Notes: a model not told the origin generated them from the sequence alone. DNA of 64,000 nucleotides from Bombyx mori (GCF_030269925.1 NC_085124.1:930001-994000); one strand, 5' to 3'; shown: positions 42,099 to 53,479, counted from the first letter of the stretch. Numbers and translations: made by a program.

Positions 42099-42658
42099 TC
42101 ACGTTTTGTACATAGACAAATACAAATGCAAACTTACCTGTATATTTACAGCCATTTACTTTAAATTGAATTCGATCCATGTCCGATCTTTGCGACAAAT
42201 TTCTAAGAAGTGACACAAGGGGACGAGGTGGCGTGACACCTCTAATGCTAAAAATACGAAAAATGTTTGTTTAATACAATTAGGTATCATTATACCACTG
42301 ATACTTACAAATACATATTATTATGCTTCTCATAGAGCAAACAAATATATATATATGAAAAGTGTGTATGTATGTATGTCTGTCAAACAGATTTTGAGGA
42401 TTGTCTTTATTTAAAAGTGGTAGCTTATTATGTGGTCCCGTTGAAATTTTATCAAGATCTGACCATTAGTTTTTGAGTTATCCTTAATATTGCATATCCT
42501 TATATAGTCCATATTTAATTGATTTCGTCTACATTAGTGATGTTATCATTTTATTTTGTAGAATTGGATTATTTTTGTTGTTGTTGTATTGTAGCTTCTA
42601 AAATAACAATAATTCATCAATGTTTTTACAAATTATGATTTAATGACTTCAAATAATT
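42099..42658. other. Non-coding, partial dispersed repeat
   Basis: A TATG-rich microsatellite occurs at about 42361-42385, then ATGTGGTCCCGTTGAAATTT of the repeat also seen at about 3960-4020. No gene. Confidence 0.45.
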
Positions 42659-43107
42659 GTTTTTTTTATTGCTTAGATGAGTGGACGAGCTCACCGCCCA
42701 CCTGGTGTTAAGTGGTTACTGGAGCTCATAGACATCTACAACGTAGACGCGCAACCCACCTTGAGATACAAGTTCTAAAGTCTCAGTCTCAGTCTAGTTA
42801 CAACGGCTGCCCCACCCTTCAAACGGAAACGCATTACTGCTTCACGGCAGAAATAGACAGGGCGGTGGTACCTATCCGCGCGGACTCACAAGTGGTCCTA
42901 CCACCAGTAATTACGCAAATTATAATTTTGCGGGTTTGATTTTTATTACACGATGTTGTTCCTTCACCGTGGAATTGAATCGTGAACATTTGTTGAGTAC
43001 GTATTTCATTAGAAAAATTGGTACCCGCCTGCGGGATTCGAACACCGGTGCATCGCTATATACGAGAATGCACCGGACGTCTTATCCTTTAGGCCTATTG
43101 ACGACTT
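42659..43107 (-). mobile_element. Bm1-type SINE, full length
   Basis: T-run, GCTTAGATGAGTGGACG, full body, full tRNA-like head (minus strand A box GGCCTAAAGG, B box GGTGTTCGAATCC). Confidence 0.9.
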
Positions 43108-43436
43108 CATTCGATTGACTTCCACGGTGAAGGAATAACATCGTGTAATAAAAATGAAACCCGCAAAATTGTAATTTGCGTAATTACTGGTGGTAGGACC
43201 TCTTGTAAGAGTCTGCGCGGGTAGGTACCACCACCCTGCTTGTTTCTGCCGTGAAGCATTAATGCGTTTCGGTTTGAAGGGTGGGGCAGCCGCTGTAACT
43301 ATACCTGAGACCTTAGAACTTATATCTCAAGGTGGGTGGCGCATTTACGTTGTAGATGTCTATGGGCTCCAGTAACCACTTAACCCCAGGTGGGCTGTGA
43401 GCTCGTCCACCCAACTAAGCAATAAAAGAAAAGTAA
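43108..43436 (+). mobile_element. Bm1-type SINE, lacking head
   Basis: TTCGATTGACTTCCACGG through CAACTAAGCAATAAAAG. Directly follows the previous copy in inverted orientation. Confidence 0.85.
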
Positions 43437-43872
43437 TTTAGACCAACGAATTTCATTCAGTTCTCGTAAGCAAAGCAAAAGAACGAAAAACAAATTAATA
43501 AAACTTTTCGCATCTTTCTTTTTCGTTTTCTTAAAGACAAAAGTCGAAAAAGGCCAGTAATAAGATATTAACAAGATTGTTTTCCTGGACTCAGCAAGGT
43601 GCGGGACTGAAGATTTATTTTGAAAAGGGTGAGCGAAGACGTGTCGCCGCCCAGGAATGAAAGGTGTATTGGACGCTTCAGACGCACTGGAGTTCGTTAT
43701 CACTTGTGGTAATTTAGGCGGATTTATTTCAGCTTTTTTTAGAACGAAGTTCCTTAGGGGATGATGCGGAGGGGTACCCTAACCGGGAAAAAACGTCCGT
43801 AACGTAAGAGTTTTATTAGTAATGCACACAGTGTACGACTTAACTTTGTAATAACGTACAAAAAATAACATA

Positions 43873-44534
43873 CAGTAGAATCCGGATATAACGACCCTCA
43901 AGGGACCGGCGAAACTATGTCGTACTAACCGGATGACGTACAAAGCGGCAGAATTATTTCTTAAGTACATATGTTAAGTACATATGTTTATCCAACTCAT
44001 GGAGCATGTAAAAATTTGCATGTCTAACTGTATAGCGAAAATTGCTTTCTCTTGTAGCAGAGGTACATTCACGGGTATTCCCCAATCGCGCTGAAGCTCG
44101 AACCACTGGAACAATGCCTTATCCACCGACTTATGAGTATAAGTCCTTACACGTTTGTATTTTAAAACATTGGCATTAAACAGCGGCTCGATCTTATCTT
44201 TATTCTCCTTTATTGTTGATATTGTAGAATGAGATACGCCAAACTCCTTTGCGAGGGTTGCATTTGATTCACCGGCTTCTAATCTGAGTGAAGTTGGAGC
44301 GCCGAGGTATTGGTAGGTTATGTAAACAAAACATTGTGCGTCGTTTTAACCGGACGTATCATCATAATATTAATAATTTAGGGTCGCTATAAGCAGTTGG
44401 TCGCTTTAAACGGAGTCGCACTAAACGGTTATATTTTCTCAGTACCTAACTATGAAACCTAACTTGAGTAATCATGATCGTCGTTAAAAGCGGTTAGTCG
44501 TTATAAGCGAAGTCGTTGTATATGAATTCTACTG
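43873..44534 (-). mobile_element. Pogo/Tigger-like DNA transposon, non-autonomous
   Basis: 662 bp with inverted ends CAGTAGAATCCGGATATAAC and CAGTAGAATTCATATACAAC, flanked by TA on both sides as in pogo elements. It keeps only the DNA-binding part of a transposase. Confidence 0.85.
44025..44279 (-). pseudogene. Pogo transposase CENP-B-like DNA-binding fragment
   Basis: Minus-strand frame: EAGESNATLAKEFGVSHSTI (helix-turn-helix), then FNANVLKYKRVR and VDKALFQWFELQRDWGIPVN, the second (Tc5/CENP-B-type) DNA-binding domain. Catalytic domain missing. Confidence 0.85.
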
Positions 44535-44774
44535 TATTTTTTTATCATTCATTGACCACGGTCTCAGAGCGTTCGTTTGCGCAATACACTAACTCTTATG
44601 CAAATAACGGTGAATGAAGTGTACCACAATAAGTTCGAACGCTACCAAATGACCGTGGGTTGTTGCGAATCCTCCAGTTTTATTTTCTTTATACCTCGAA
44701 TAGAACTTAAAATTAATATTTTTATAATAAGGAACTTCGTTCCTATCCGGTGTCCCACGACATCACACATCTTT

Positions 44775-45075
44775 TTATGATTGAGGGATTACTGGTGGCC
44801 CAGAGGCCCTTCCAGTTTCACCAGGACAGGTGGGCGAACAAGGGCTTAGCCTAGAGGGGTGGGATATGCTAACAGCTGCCCGAGCGTCTCCAAGGGAGAC
44901 GTAACAACTCAAGAGCAGCTGCTTCGCGAATGAATCTACTACCGGATCGGAATCGCGACCCGCTGAGAAGATCCGGCGAGAAACTCAGCGAGCTGATTCA
45001 TGGATTAGGTTGCACGGCGAACTCTTTGCCGAGTTCGTCGAGTACGGTTACCGGGGTCCCTAAGCCTGCTCCTAT
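44775..45075 (-). mobile_element. Family L repeat
   Basis: ATTACTGGTGGCCCAGAGGC, AAGATCCGGCGAGAAACTC and CGGTTACCGGGGTCCC: reverse orientation of the copy at 32880. Confidence 0.7.
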
Positions 45076-45347
45076 TATTTCATCTATTGAATACCGACAT
45101 CCTTCTTTGTAGTGGATGGGAAAATATTGATTGACTGAACAGTAACAGCCTACATAAATTCGCAGATATAATAAAGTTAATGCCGCCTTGACGTATGAAG
45201 TCTAAATCTTAATGTAATTATATCACTGCTATTTCACCCTTCAATTCGTACCGTCTGAGTGACGCGGCAGGAAAACGCAAGGTACCGACGCGACCTCACA
45301 ATCTATGCTTGTTTAAATTTTAGTTTGTTCTACATAAAGTCGTCGTC

Positions 45348-46089
45348 GTTTGGAAGTCGTCGTGGCCTAAAGGATAAGACGTCCGGTGCATTCGTATCTA
45401 GCGATGCACCGGTGTTCGAATCCCGCAGGCGGGTACCAATTTTCTAATGAAATACGTACTTAACAAAAAAATGTGAGCCGTCACGGGACGCCTGCCAGAT
45501 GTGAAACATCGACATTACTTTGTAATACACTACGGAGTATACACTATAGGTATCCGAGCTCAGTGTAGCGAGAGAGATGGCTTAACGCCGGATCGAGTGG
45601 GAGAGAATCGCACAGTCGATTGCGTACCGTACACACTACTGAATATAGACTGTATATATATACCATCATATAGCGTGGCGACTCGTCGCCACGGCATGCG
45701 TCGCCACGCCAGAAATCGGTTTTACGTGCGGCTATAGATGTTTCACATCAAAATGTTCACGATTGACTTCCACGGTGAAGGAATAACATCGTGTAATAAA
45801 AATCAAACCCGCAAAATTATAATTTGCGTAATTACTGGTGGTAGGACCTCTTGTGAGTCCGCGCAGGTGGGTACCACCGCCCTGCCTAGTTCTATAATAA
45901 TGCGTTTCGGTTAAGCAATAATGCGTTTCGGTTTGAAAAGTGGGGCAGCCGTTGTAACTAAACTGAGACCTTAGAACTTATATCTCAAGGTGGGTGGCGC
46001 ATTTACGTTGTAGATGTCATGAGCTCCAGTGACCATTTAACATCAGGTGGGCTGTGAGATCGTCCACCCATCAAAGTAACAAAAAAATT
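45348..46089 (+). mobile_element. Bm1-type SINE split by an insertion
   Basis: The head 45348-45467 (GTGGCCTAAAGGATAAG, GGTGTTCGAATCCCGC) and the body 45751-46089 are parts of one copy. The body has a small local duplication of TAATGCGTTTCGGTT. The intervening sequence is a separate insert. Confidence 0.85.
45474..45749. mobile_element. Unclassified insertion in Bm1
   Basis: About 276 bp between two AAAATG motifs (possible 6-bp target duplication). It contains GATGTGAAACATC (45498) near one end and its reverse complement GATGTTTCACATC (45737) at the other, and an inner stem GCGTGGCGACTCGTCGCCAC. No coding capacity; looks like a small MITE-type element of unknown family. Confidence 0.55.
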
Positions 46090-46129
46090 TACATAAAATT
46101 AACTAATTGTCAATGATTGTAAGTCTAGT

Positions 46130-46610
46130 GCGAAACGGGGCCCGTTCGATTTATTGAGGCCTCACGGCTAGAGTGACAAGCACCCAATAAACGTGAATGT
46201 CTAAGGCTTATCCCTCAAAGCCTGCATTTTTTCGAAATTGCAAATACAACTTGTACGTTGGTCAGTCTTCCAAATTATTTTAGTTTGGTTAAGGTTAAGC
46301 ATTAAAATTTTAGTAATATACTCATCATCATAATCGGTTGCCCTTGGCAGAGCAGTCGTGGTCATATGAAATTCTTGCTTATTAAAGCCTTGACAGATGT
46401 TTTCCATAGTTTGCGAACGGAGGCCCGGCGCACACACTCGTTAAGTGGGGTTTCAGTAAGGTCTTTCACCTGATCAGTCCAGCGCATGGGGATTCGTCCA
46501 CGAGATCTCTTACCATTGACCCTACCCTGAACAACAAGTTTCTCGATAGATTCTGCTGGCCGTCGCGATACGTGTCCAAATATCGAAAAATCCTGGATTG
46601 CACTGTTGAC
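46130..46610 (-). pseudogene. Decayed LINE reverse-transcriptase C-terminal fragment
   Basis: The minus frames encode FSIFGHVSRRPAESIEKLVV, GKRSRGRIPMRWTDQVKDL and ETPLNECVRRAS, a C-terminal block found in RTE-like moth LINEs. Frameshifts are present further on. Confidence 0.65.
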
Positions 46611-47147
46611 GACAACTATTTAATTCTTTTAGGATCGAGTAAATATTAGTAATATACTAATATTTTTAATTTAAAGCCGAAACACATCTACTTAATGTGG
46701 GAAGTTCATGTAAAAGCCTCAAAATCGGTCATATTTTTTAAATATTTTCAAAGGTAATAAAATAATTGTATTGTTTTAAAACTGTAACGCCAGTTTATTA
46801 AGCTTTTCTAGCGTACAAAAGTTTTCTTTTTCTTTCAACATGGCGACTCGGGATATTTTTTGTCAGCTGCTTCCGATGCGAGCTCCCAAATTGCTTTATT
46901 TGTCACTCATCAACCATTGATCTGAAATAAAAAAGTTAGATCTTTCTTTTTAGGACATATTCGTTGCATTCATGAAGTTATAGGCTGTATGGTTGATTGT
47001 ATGTGGCAACGCTAATCTGTATCAGCTAAAATCAGTATAGGATTTGATGAGATAAAAGTTTCTATTCAGCATTCATCATTGAATTTCAATTTAAATGGAT
47101 CATGCAAAAAAATTAAATCTACAATTTGTTATTTCCACATGACATTA
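46611..47147. other. No recognisable feature
   Basis: AT-rich, no gene or repeat family recognised. Confidence 0.4.
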
Positions 47148-47508
47148 TCTATACATATACATAAATAATATTGGTGTGTCTGTTTGTAATATTGAAATAG
47201 CCGCTTTTTACTACATGCATATGAATATATATATATAGGTACCCTACAGAAAAATAACATTTTTTACAATTTTTGTCTGTCTGTCTGTCGGTTCCGCCTA
47301 ATCTCTGGAACGGCTGGACCGATTTTGACGGGACTTTCACTGATAGGTAGCTGATGATATAAGGAGTAACTTGGGCTACTTTTTTTTAGACTAGCTTCGC
47401 CCCACGGTATCTCCCGCGGCACGACAATAACCGCGGGTTACATCGCGGTACTCAGCTATCAATAATAAAATTTAATGTTTCCGAAGTGAAGCGAGGGCGG
47501 GTCGCTAG
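47148..47508 (+). mobile_element. Non-autonomous Helitron
   Basis: A|TCTATACATATACATAAA at the left and GCGAGGGCGGGTCGCTAG|T at the right. The interior contains GGAACGGCTGGACCGATTTT, shared with family A. 361 bp. Confidence 0.7.
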
Positions 47509-47735
47509 TAAGAAATATGGCAGACTTCAAAAGCGTGAATGTAGCAGTAATCATGAAAACTGTAAATAATTACGTCTGCGATTCGTGAAAATCGAAGAAA
47601 CTACGAATTACACAAACAAATCAAAAGTTGGAAATCATACAATGATAGCAGTAAAAGCGAGATTACTTCGTAAACTTAGTTTCGGTTACGTGAAAGATAA
47701 GTTTGGTAACAGTTAAGGACATATTGCGTAAGTAT

Positions 47736-47840
47736 TGATAGTCATCATCATCATCATCATCAACAGCCCACAGTCGTCGACTGCTGGACATAGGCCTCTC
47801 CTAATCCACATCACTGAGCCCGGTCTGCGGCTCTCCTCAT
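47736..47840 (-). mobile_element. RTE-like LINE tail with ATC repeat
   Basis: ATCATCATCATCATCATCA followed by GACTGCTGGACATAGGCC, the complement of the GATGATGAT-tailed LINE 3' end. Confidence 0.6.
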
Positions 47841-48019
47841 CCACTTATAACAGTGATTATGATAGTGAACAAATAAAATTACCACAATACACTACTAAGA
47901 TATTGTTTAGACCAGGACCGTCCAGCATCTTAGATACGGTAAATATCTTGACTTTGATAACATAGAGAAGAAAATATAACTAGATCTTACACCGCAGCGC
48001 TTCTAGCCTCAAGTCATTA

Positions 48020-48268
48020 ACATAGCTTAGAGAGAGGCCAAGTTAAATTGGCAGTGCACTAGTGTATGCCGGAGAATTGACGATCGCTGGAGCAGACGGG
48101 CCATTGGGTGGAGACCAGTATTCGTAATATGGGGTGCCTTCGGTCGGGCGGTACGATGATTTATTAGGGAGGTCAGCAGAAAGTGGACATAGAGATCCGA
48201 AAATCGGGTTATGAATACAAAATGGGCAAGGCCAATGTCCAGCAATGGACAACTGCGGGCTGATAATA
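48020..48268 (+). mobile_element. RTE-like LINE 3' end
   Basis: GGGCCATTGGGTGGAGACC, TTCGGTCGGGCGGTACGATG and ATGTCCAGCAATGGACAACT to GGGCTGATAATAAT. Old coding 3' end of the same class, opposite orientation to 47736-47840. Confidence 0.6.
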
Positions 48269-48353
48269 ATTACGGTATCAAGTCTTATAGTTGTCGGATA
48301 GATATTCCCATCGACATAATAGTTATCTAAAATCCTTTAAGTTTTTTGTTATT

Positions 48354-48693
48354 GGAACGAAGTTCCTTATCGCGCGTTGTGAAAGGGGGCTAGACGGAAA
48401 AAATTCTTACGAAAAGTTGTCACGACACTTTTTAGATCCGTCATTCTGACCAATCAACGTGTAGGCGCTTATCGCGTGACATTGCTCGTATCCGATTGGT
48501 CCGCGTAATGAGTACAGTTTCTCGAGATAGCGTTTCAACAATAGTAATTTAGTTCATAGTATTGTTTTTTTCTTCTTCATAATGCCGTAATTTATTATTA
48601 TAACTTTAAAAAAAAATTACAATTCCTTCACTAGTTAATCGAAAGGAACTTCGTTCCATCCGGGTGTCCCTTGACACCTCTGAAGTTTTTTTT
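48354..48693. repeat. Tandem unit 1 of GGAACGAAGTTCC element
   Basis: Core 48354-48657 is bounded by GGAACGAAGTTCCTTA and its inverted form AAAGGAACTTCGTTCC, followed by a 36-bp tail with the stem GGTGTCCCTTGACACC and a T-run. Almost identical to the next 340 bp. Confidence 0.9.
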
Positions 48694-49033
48694 GGAACGA
48701 AGTTCCTTATCGCGCGTTGTGAAAGGGGGCTAGACGGAAAAAAATCTTACGAAAAGTTGTCACGACACTTTTTAGATCCGTCATTCTGACCAATCAACGT
48801 GTAGGCGCTTATCGCGTGACATTGCTCGTATCCGATTGGTCCGCGTAATGAGTACAGTTTCTCGAGATAGCGTTTCAACAATAGTAATTTAGTTCATAGT
48901 ATTGTTTTTTTCTTCTTCATAATACCGTAATTTATTATTATAACTTAAAAAAAAAATTACAATTCCTTCACTAATTAATCGAAAGGAACTTCGTTCCATC
49001 CGGGTGTCCCTTGACACCTCTGAAGTTTTTTTA
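48694..49033. repeat. Tandem unit 2 of GGAACGAAGTTCC element
   Basis: Directly repeats 48354-48693 with a handful of differences (for example CATAATGCCG against CATAATACCG and CACTAGTTAAT against CACTAATTAAT). Followed at once by a Bm1 SINE. Confidence 0.9.
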
Positions 49034-49270
49034 TTTTTTTATTGCATAGATGAGCGGACGAGCTCACAGCCCACCTGGTGTTAAATGGTTACCGGAGCCC
49101 ATAGATCTCTACAACGTAAATGCCGCCACCCACCTTGAGATATGAGTTCTAAGGTCTCAACAGCGGCTGCCTGACTCTTCAAACCAAAACGCATTACTGC
49201 TTCACGGTAGAAATAGACAGGGTGGTGGTACTTACCCGTGCGGACTCAGAAGACGTCCTACCGCCAGTAA
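49025..49270 (-). mobile_element. Bm1-type SINE, 5'-truncated
   Basis: T-run, GCATAGATGAGCGGACG through CCTACCGCCAGTAA. Confidence 0.85.
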
Positions 49271-49721
49271 AAGTTTATGAGTAATTCGCAGCGATGGGTA
49301 CTAACTGGTACTATAAGGACTTGTTCATCAAACACCTGATGATATCCCTTTATTGTGGAATTCGTTCATATAAAGTACTCATTAGGTCATGGACATTTTA
49401 AGCGCACTTCCAGATAATTCGAAGGATCTAGAATAGATATGATATCTCTGTAGCCGTCAGATATTGTAGATGCAGGCCAAACGAAGGATAGCTGAACTAT
49501 TCTAATTCCATTACGTCGAATATTGGCAATTTACACAGAAATAGGCAGCCTCCGATACGAATGCCCAGACGTGGTCAAAGACAGACTCCAATTACTGGGC
49601 TTAATTCGGCGAGACTATTCGATTAGGTACTGAATAACCCAATAGATTGAGCCATGGTTCCTGTTTATTACATTTGGCTATGAATAAAGAAGGGGAAAGC
49701 CACTTGATGATTCTATATATA
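49271..49721. other. No recognisable feature
   Basis: No supported gene or repeat. Confidence 0.4.
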
Positions 49722-50297
49722 CTAGAGGTCCCGCACTAGTCGAAATTCGACTATAATAATTAATTGGAATTGTAAGGTTGTACACTGTTATGATTGTATT
49801 TTATACTTCTATAATCACAAATTTCTCCAAGGCTACACTATAAAAAAATATTAATAAAGACAAACAATATTTAATCACTATTATCAATATTTCAATATTT
49901 TATTTGACCACAGACGTCAAGAACAAAAGTTTGACAATAAATAGTATGCATGCGTGTGTGCGTCAAATACATGGTATCTAGTGTGTGTAATGTTTTCTTT
50001 ATTGATTTAATGTATCTTTTATGCATTATTTAAAAAATATATTAGCATTGTGTACTTCTTCTCTATATTCTTTATAAGTGTGGAAAATTTCATACTCCTC
50101 CGTCCACGCGATTTTCGTAAAAAGGGATACAAAATTTTTGCTTTTTTTTTTATTGCCCTTGTAGGCAGACGAGCATACGGCCCACCTGATGGTGAGTGGT
50201 TACCGTCGCCCATGGACTTCAGCAATGCCCGGGGCAGAGCCAAGCCGCTGCCTACAAAATTGCCTTGCTTCACGTATTAATATATATAATAATATAG
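49722..50297 (-). mobile_element. Helitron-like family B, split by a LINE tail
   Basis: CTAGAGGTCCCGCACTAGTC at the left end; the interior matches 5988 and 8119. A CR1-like LINE tail interrupts it at 50146-50265, after which CTTCACGTATTAATATAT completes the repeat. Confidence 0.65.
50146..50265 (-). mobile_element. CR1-like LINE tail inside Helitron-like repeat
   Basis: T-run, TTGCCCTTGTAGGCAGACG through CAAGCCGCTGCCTAC; 3' end of the family at 15955. The flanking ACAAAATT(TT)TGC repeats look like its target duplication. Confidence 0.7.
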
Positions 50298-50439
50298 AAG
50301 ATATTAAATAGAATTTTGGACCGAATTAAATTTGTTAAATCATCGATTGGGTCACGCTCATCACGATTGAGGGTCTTTTTAACAGCACATTTTACCTTTT
50401 ATTTGAAAAAATATTTACGGTTGACAATAGCTTCTGACT

Positions 50440-50690
50440 CGTTGGTGCAGTGATTAGCGCCCCTCACTGTACCGAAGGTTGTGGGTTCGATTTCCACATC
50501 GGGAAAGCATTTGTGTGATAAACAGGTTTTGTTGGTTCTTTGTCTGTGTGTTTATTATCTATATATGTATTTATTTAAACGTATGTATATCAGTTTCTGG
50601 TACCCATCGCACAGGAAATCCTAATTTGTGTAACATGGTTTAGTATCAAAATCCTTGTCCAAGACATTCATTAGCCCAGATCAAATATGA
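50440..50690 (+). mobile_element. Second tRNA-derived SINE family
   Basis: The tRNA-like head has an A box TTGGTGCAGTGATTAGCG and a B box GTGGGTTCGATTTCC, followed by TGTCTGTGTGTTTATTATC and CTGGTACCCATCGCACAGG. This is the layout of a lepidopteran tRNA-SINE unrelated to Bm1. Not a functional tRNA gene: it lacks a closed acceptor stem. Confidence 0.65.
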
Positions 50691-50695
50691 GCTTT

Positions 50696-50840
50696 TCTAC
50701 TGGTGGTAGGACTTCTTGTGAGTCCGCGCGGGTAAGTACCATTACCCTGCCTATTTCTGCCGTGAAGCAGTAATGCGTTTTGGTTCGAAGAGTGAGGCAG
50801 AGGACTGTGAGCTCGTCCACTGAACTATGCAATAAAAAAA
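50696..50840 (+). mobile_element. Bm1 copy with large internal deletion
   Basis: TTCTACTGGTGGTAGGAC to GAAGAGTGAGGCAG, then a jump to GACTGTGAGCTCGTCC and the AATAAAAAAAT tail. Confidence 0.75.
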
Positions 50841-50910
50841 TATATATATGCTAATGGTAAGCCGCGTACGATATTACAGACACACTTTAAAGATAAGCCT
50901 TTGCAAACAG

Positions 50911-51035
50911 TTTTTTTTTTTTTGGCTTATATGGGTGGACGAGCTCACAGCACACCTGGTATTAAGTGGTTACTGGAGCCCATAGACATCTACAACATAA
51001 ATGCGCCACCCACCTTGAGATATAACTTCTAAAGT
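50911..51035 (-). mobile_element. Bm1 3'-end fragment
   Basis: T-run, GGCTTATATGGGTGGACG through CCACCTTGAGATATAAC. Confidence 0.8.
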
Positions 51036-51499
51036 CATTTCCAGATAATACGTATAGTTCAATTTGGAAATCTTAATAATAAATATTCAATGGTTTTGTA
51101 CTGAAGTAAGATTGAACAGAACCATTTTAAAGGCTAAACATTTAACGTATAATTTAGAATTAATACGAAGCAGGACGATCTAGGATCGCGTTTCAGGATA
51201 AATGTTGAACAGTAATGAAATGCTTGTTTTCTGTAGGGACCTTATTTGAGAGCCAACAATTGCCGAGGACGGATGTCGCAGTGCTAAATATAAGATATGC
51301 TATAGTATTTTCTTCGGTTTTGGCTACGCGTAGACAAAATTAAAACTGCTTTTACGGTTAAATATCGCTTTTATTATCTTCATAATATTATTACCGATGT
51401 TGAGAATACTTTACTAGGTACCTTAGTATCGGGTGATGTACTATTTTATTTGCATTTTTCTTAGTTGCCAATTGGGTTAAAATAAAAACCTACCTATCT
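51036..51499. other. No recognisable feature
   Basis: AT-rich, no supported gene or repeat. Confidence 0.4.
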
Positions 51500-51565
51500 T
51501 GACAGTAGCCACTTAACACCAGGTGGGCTGTGAGCTCGTCTACCCATCTAAGCAATAAAAAAAAA
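51500..51565 (+). mobile_element. Bm1 tail fragment
   Basis: AGTAGCCACTTAACACCAGG to CATCTAAGCAATAAAAAAA; only the last 65 bp of the SINE. Confidence 0.75.
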
Positions 51566-51714
51566 CAATTACGTCGACGTCCGTATTGTAATAACCACTG
51601 GTTTAATAATAATAAAATATTATTATTATAAAATAAAACGTTATTTCTATAATATAAAAACAGAATGAATGTTCATATATTTTACTGGATATATTTATTT
51701 AGAAATAATCATCA

Positions 51715-51958
51715 ATATGCATACTTTTCTTTATTTCTATTGCCCGAGCAGGCAGACGAGTATACGGCCCATCTGATGGTAAGTAGTTACCGTTACTCAT
51801 GGACGCTTGCAATGCCAGGGGCAGACTCAAGCCGCTGCCTACTATTAAGTACTCTCCACAAGCCTCGTTTGAAGAAGGACATGTCATAGTGGTCGGGAAA
51901 CACCCTGAAAGGAAGCTCATTCTAAAGCCAGATGGTACATGACAGAAAAGATCTTAAA
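51715..51958 (-). mobile_element. CR1-like LINE 3' end
   Basis: CAGGCAGACGAGTATACGGC, TTGCAATGCCAGGGGCAG and CCTCGTTTGAAGAAGGACAT match the element at 15955, including the coding end. Confidence 0.7.
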
Positions 51959-52484
51959 ATTCTATGTGACTCTTAAGACCTTACCTTCAGTAGTACAATA
52001 GTCCTGGACTTCAGATAGCATCGTTTGATGGCCGATATCTAAATATCTTCTAGTATTCATTTGAACATGAACCTAACTTAGCTTCAACAATTCACCCCCT
52101 TACTTATGCTAATGCTTAGTTCGTATTTAAGAAGCGCGCTGGGCGACTTCGGCTCTACTTTTGTTCGCTCTGCTAGTCCCCGCTAAGCCCGACATACTGC
52201 TTTCCTCTATTAAGCCTGTAAAATACAACGATTCTGTTGCCATAACGATCGAATTTTAAAATAGGATATCGTTAATGGAATTTTAATCTTATCGGAAACA
52301 GAAAAGAGTTTTACTAAGTGCTAAACCGCGTAACGAGAAGTACCCCGTCTTAGTGGATCCCAAAGTGATACTGATTCCCTTTAAAAAGAAAGTTTGTGGT
52401 ATTCGAAGTTTATGCAGCTTGAATGGCCCAGGGAATTATAACACTTGTAAATTTTTTATATTGCCTTTGTATGCAGACGACTGG
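51959..52484. other. No recognisable feature
   Basis: No supported gene; the 70-codon frame at 52353-52565 runs into a Bm1 and is not credible. Confidence 0.4.
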
Positions 52485-52740
52485 ACGATTACTGGTGGTA
52501 GGACCTCTTGTGAGTCCGCACGGGTAGGTACCACCACCTTGTCTATTTCTGCTGTGAATCAGTGATGCGTTTCGGTTAGAAGGGCGGGGCAGCCGTTGTA
52601 ACTATACTGAGACCTTAGAACTTATATCTCAAGGTAGGTGGCGCATTTACGCTGTAGATGTCTATGGGCTCCAGTAACCACTTAACACCAGGTGGGCTGT
52701 GAGCTCGTCCACACATCTAAGCAATAAAAAAATAAAAAAA
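52485..52740 (+). mobile_element. Bm1-type SINE, 5'-truncated
   Basis: GATTACTGGTGGTAGGACC through CATCTAAGCAATAAAAAAAT. Confidence 0.85.
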
Positions 52741-52925
52741 GATGTATGGAAATAGTAAGGCAAGGTAGAGGGGGAAGAGGTCAACCGAAGAACACATGGA
52801 TGGAGTGTGTGAATGACGATATGAGACAGAGAGGAGTGAGTGTTGAGATGACGGCTGATAGAAGAGAATGGAAGAGAAAAATTTACTGTGCTGGCCTCAC
52901 CTAGTGGGATAAGGTGGAGAAAAAA
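52741..52925 (+). mobile_element. RTE-like LINE 3' coding end
   Basis: Plus frame GRGGRGQPKNTWMECVNDDM, RQRGVSVEMTADRREWKRK: the typical C-terminal (G)RPKKTWM..V..DM..RGV motif of RTE-like moth LINEs. Confidence 0.7.
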
Positions 52926-53200
52926 GAAAGATGCGTCACTACCTTTACGAGAAAGAGAAATGCCTTTTTGAAATATAAAGCGTCTCTCTTATATCTACAT
53001 TCAAAACTACAAATCTTATTTAAGGAAACAATGTAAAACGAAACTTGACGATATTATTCAAGAGTGACCCAGCAATAACTAGTCAGTTTTTATTTTCTCT
53101 AGTTTATAATATGTTATCATTTTTAATTTTTATTACGAATTACTTCACATTTTAAATTCATTACGACGTTTAAACATAACTCGAAAAACAAATAGACTTA

Positions 53201-53479
53201 TCTCTATATATAATGAATTGCTGTTAGTTAGTCTCGTTAAAATTCGAGAACGGCTGGATCGATTTGGCTAATTTTGGTCTTGAATTATTTGTAGAGGTCC
53301 AGAGAAGGTTTAAAAGGTAGATAAATATGAAAATGCTCAGAATTAAATAAAAATAACAGTTGTGTTTTTCCTTTGATGTGTCCCCCATCGGACGGATTCC
53401 TCTTGTTTGTTTTAAGTTTATTTTATACAAAAGTTTAGGTCTTTTATTTAGACACTACGAAGTCTGCCGGGTCAGCTAG
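53201..53479 (+). mobile_element. Non-autonomous Helitron (family A)
   Basis: A|TCTCTATATATAATGAATTG to GCCGGGTCAGCTAG|T, 279 bp; interior as at 21571. Confidence 0.85.

Larger units (their letters stand above)
43740..44768. mobile_element. GGAACGAAGTTCC-ended element hosting a pogo insertion
   Basis: The left end AGAACGAAGTTCCTTAGG and the right end AATAAGGAACTTCGTTCC are inverted, followed by a ATCCGGTGTCCC tail. The same ends and tail bound the tandem pair at 48354-49033. The pogo-like element at 43873-44534 lies inside, so the host element is older. Confidence 0.65.
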
